DNA from: Acinetobacter sp. ANC 4910
GTDB taxonomy: Bacteria > Pseudomonadota > Gammaproteobacteria > Pseudomonadales > Moraxellaceae
DNA: 64,000 nucleotides
Direction of reading: 5' to 3'
Assembly (NCBI RefSeq): GCF_004331035.1
Contig: NZ_SJNT01000003.1
Location: forward strand, 275,363-339,362
Both the position numbers and the translations under genes were made by a program. The notes below the pieces were generated by a model. The model did no database searches. It worked only from the letters and a program-made list of their open reading frames with translations, and was not told where the DNA came from. Positions 62,675 through 64,000 of the stretch are shown one piece after another (position 1 is the stretch's first letter; every line of letters starts with the position of its first letter).

Positions 62675-64000
62675 TTAATGTGTTGTTTGTAGTTGTTGTG
62701 CATTACGATGCTGAATATAGGCGCGCCAGCCGCCAAAATGACTGATGTTTTCAGCGTCGGCTAAACCATAAGGCTCGCAAATAAAACCCTTAACCCAACG
62801 CCCATCACTGAGCTCAACATTGCCCATCCCCAATGGCGTTGGAATTTCAGCGACAAACTCACCAAATCGAGCTGTTGGCACATCCCATAGTTCCACGATA
62901 ATTTCCTGTCCATTGCTTTGACGTGCCAAACCTGGTTTTGGCGGAATCGTGCCATTCAGTGCATACAAGGCGTAATGGGCTGAAGTTTTAGTGGTTTCTA
63001 CATGCACCGCTTGGCGTGTGCTGAGTTGAAAATTCAACGGCATACCCGTTAAATGTGCTCCCACTACCGCCACACGAATATGCTGTGCTGATGGTGCAGA
63101 AATTGACTTTACATTTTCAGGATAAGGGCGTCCTGTCGCTCCTAAAGGTAGTTGCACATGTGCTTGCCATTGACGACCAAAATCTGCCAAAGCACAGTCA
63201 TGCCATGCAGGAGCAATCAAGCTGATGCCAAACGGTAAGCCATCTTCGCGAAATCCCGCAGGTAATGCCAAAGCACTTAAGTCTGCAAGATTGGTAAAGT
63301 TGGTATAGGTGCCAAAATGTGAATTGTATTGAATAGGTTGCTGCTGCATTTCAGCAAGGGTATGAATGGTTGGTGATGTTGGCACAACCAAAGCATCAAA
63401 CTCAGACAGCAACTCTTGAATCTGTCGTGCCAAATCATTTTTGAGATATTCGGCTTTATAAGCATCGAGTGCCGTATAGTTTTTGCCTTGTTGAACAATG
63501 TCTAAAACGGTTGGATCAAATGCTTCTGGACATTGTTCAAGTAATGTTTCAACTGCTACCGTACGCTCAGCCACCCACGTGCCTTGATAAAGTTGTGCTG
63601 CCAATTGTTCAAAAATTGAAAAATCAATTTCAGTCAAGGTCACATTCATTTGCTTTAGTTGTGCAATCGCTTGCTGAAAAGCCTGCTCTGCTTGCACATC
63701 ACCAAAAAATTGCAAGGTTTTTGGAATCGCAAAATTCAAGGCAGAGGATAATTTTGCGGGCGCTGTTTTAGGATGATGCCGTGAGTAACTATCACGCACA
63801 TCAAATTGTTCCAACACTTGTGCCACAACTTCTGCATCGTCTACCGTCAAGGCAAATACAGAAATGCAATCTATGCTTTTACAGGCTGGCATTAAGCCAT
63901 AATTTGAAAAACGCCCTTTGGTTGGTTTTAACCCGACAATATTATTAAAAGTGGCAGGTACACGCCCTGAACCTGCGGTATCTGTGCCTAATGAAAATGG
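62675..64000 (-). CDS. atzF: Allophanate hydrolase (partial, N terminus beyond window)
   Basis: Hydrolyses allophanate to carbon dioxide and two ammonia, the second step after urea carboxylase. Only the C-terminal 441 residues are in the window. They begin in the amidase-signature domain with SLGTDTAGSGRVPA near the right edge, where the nucleophile serine lies, and continue through GLKPTKGRFS. The C-terminal domain typical of AtzF (from about 63080 downwards) includes RVAVVGAHLTGMPLN and ends with the GGWRAYI segment. The catalytic lysine lies beyond the edge. The frame is open to position 64000, and the ATG near 63892 is internal. Confidence 0.93.
   Translation of the reverse strand, partial: PFSLGTDTAGSGRVPATFNNIVGLKPTKGRFSNYGLMPACKSIDCISVFALTVDDAEVVAQVLEQFDVRDSYSRHHPKTAPAKLSSALNFAIPKTLQFFGDVQAEQAFQQAIAQLKQMNVTLTEIDFSIFEQLAAQLYQGTWVAERTVAVETLLEQCPEAFDPTVLDIVQQGKNYTALDAYKAEYLKNDLARQIQELLSEFDALVVPTSPTIHTLAEMQQQPIQYNSHFGTYTNFTNLADLSALALPAGFREDGLPFGISLIAPAWHDCALADFGRQWQAHVQLPLGATGRPYPENVKSISAPSAQHIRVAVVGAHLTGMPLNFQLSTRQAVHVETTKTSAHYALYALNGTIPPKPGLARQSNGQEIIVELWDVPTARFGEFVAEIPTPLGMGNVELSDGRWVKGFICEPYGLADAENISHFGGWRAYIQHRNAQQLQTTH

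Noticed and set aside
1..64000. CRISPR array, transposon or prophage
   Set aside because: No regular direct repeats with spacers, no transposase or phage structural gene was found on either strand.

Overview
The window is chromosomal DNA of a gammaproteobacterium in the Moraxellaceae, most probably Acinetobacter. The assignment rests on AT-rich composition, the protein sequences and gene neighbourhoods; I could not test species. There is no phage, insertion sequence, plasmid or CRISPR array. Nearly everything is housekeeping or metabolic, with a few accessory or uncharacterised genes between.

Layout. 1-5.8 kb: a YceI-like protein cut by the window edge, NMN adenylyltransferase (nadM), a crotonase with isomerase-type active site, a nitroreductase, a stand-alone NIF3/CutA-like domain, a Sel1-repeat protein, a DUF4424 protein and a C39-like protein. 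5.9-6.8 kb: a lone DUF4062 protein, the most accessory-looking gene here. 6.86-10.2 kb: an S-adenosylhomocysteine (SAH) riboswitch, ahcY, metF (activated methyl cycle) and rsmE. 10.3-19.1 kb: a PAS-GGDEF-EAL c-di-GMP phosphodiesterase, maeB, cca, and pdxB-epmA translationally coupled through GTGA. 19.2-31.5 kb: lipoproteins, an acyltransferase, aceA with a divergent LysR regulator, paeA-like exporter, CitMHS transporter, quinone oxidoreductase, DegS/AlgW-like protease and a NIF3 protein. 31.7-34.6 kb: sodB, three tRNA-Asn genes in two duplicated transcription units, small membrane proteins and a LuxR-type response regulator. 34.6-45.3 kb: ppk1, mtgA, a rhomboid protease, the tesA/ybbA-ybbP cluster, a beta-carbonic anhydrase, and a hydrolase plus partner. 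45.3-53.5 kb: a Fur-controlled FepA-like receptor, nfuA, a second rhomboid, a large uncharacterised Rossmann-like protein, DUF2505 and pnuC. 53.8-64 kb: a GNAT acetyltransferase, a 7TMR-DISM diguanylate cyclase, FKBP, yaeQ, a COG0523 GTPase, and the operon atzF-uca-gntR for carboxylation and hydrolysis of urea (or guanidine-derived) nitrogen, running off the right edge.

Connections. aceA, maeB and the citrate transporter serve growth on C2/C4 compounds. nadM and pnuC both belong to pyridine-nucleotide salvage. ahcY and metF recycle homocysteine and the riboswitch ties ahcY to SAH. Two enzymes of c-di-GMP turnover, one making and one degrading, are present.

Most worth a second look: the orphan DUF4062 gene, the riboswitch, the tRNA-Asn duplication with compensated acceptor stems, the split NIF3 architecture, the 515-residue unknown, the C39-like protein without an obvious catalytic histidine, and the terminator covering the cca ribosome-binding site. 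No clearly new multi-gene system is evident.
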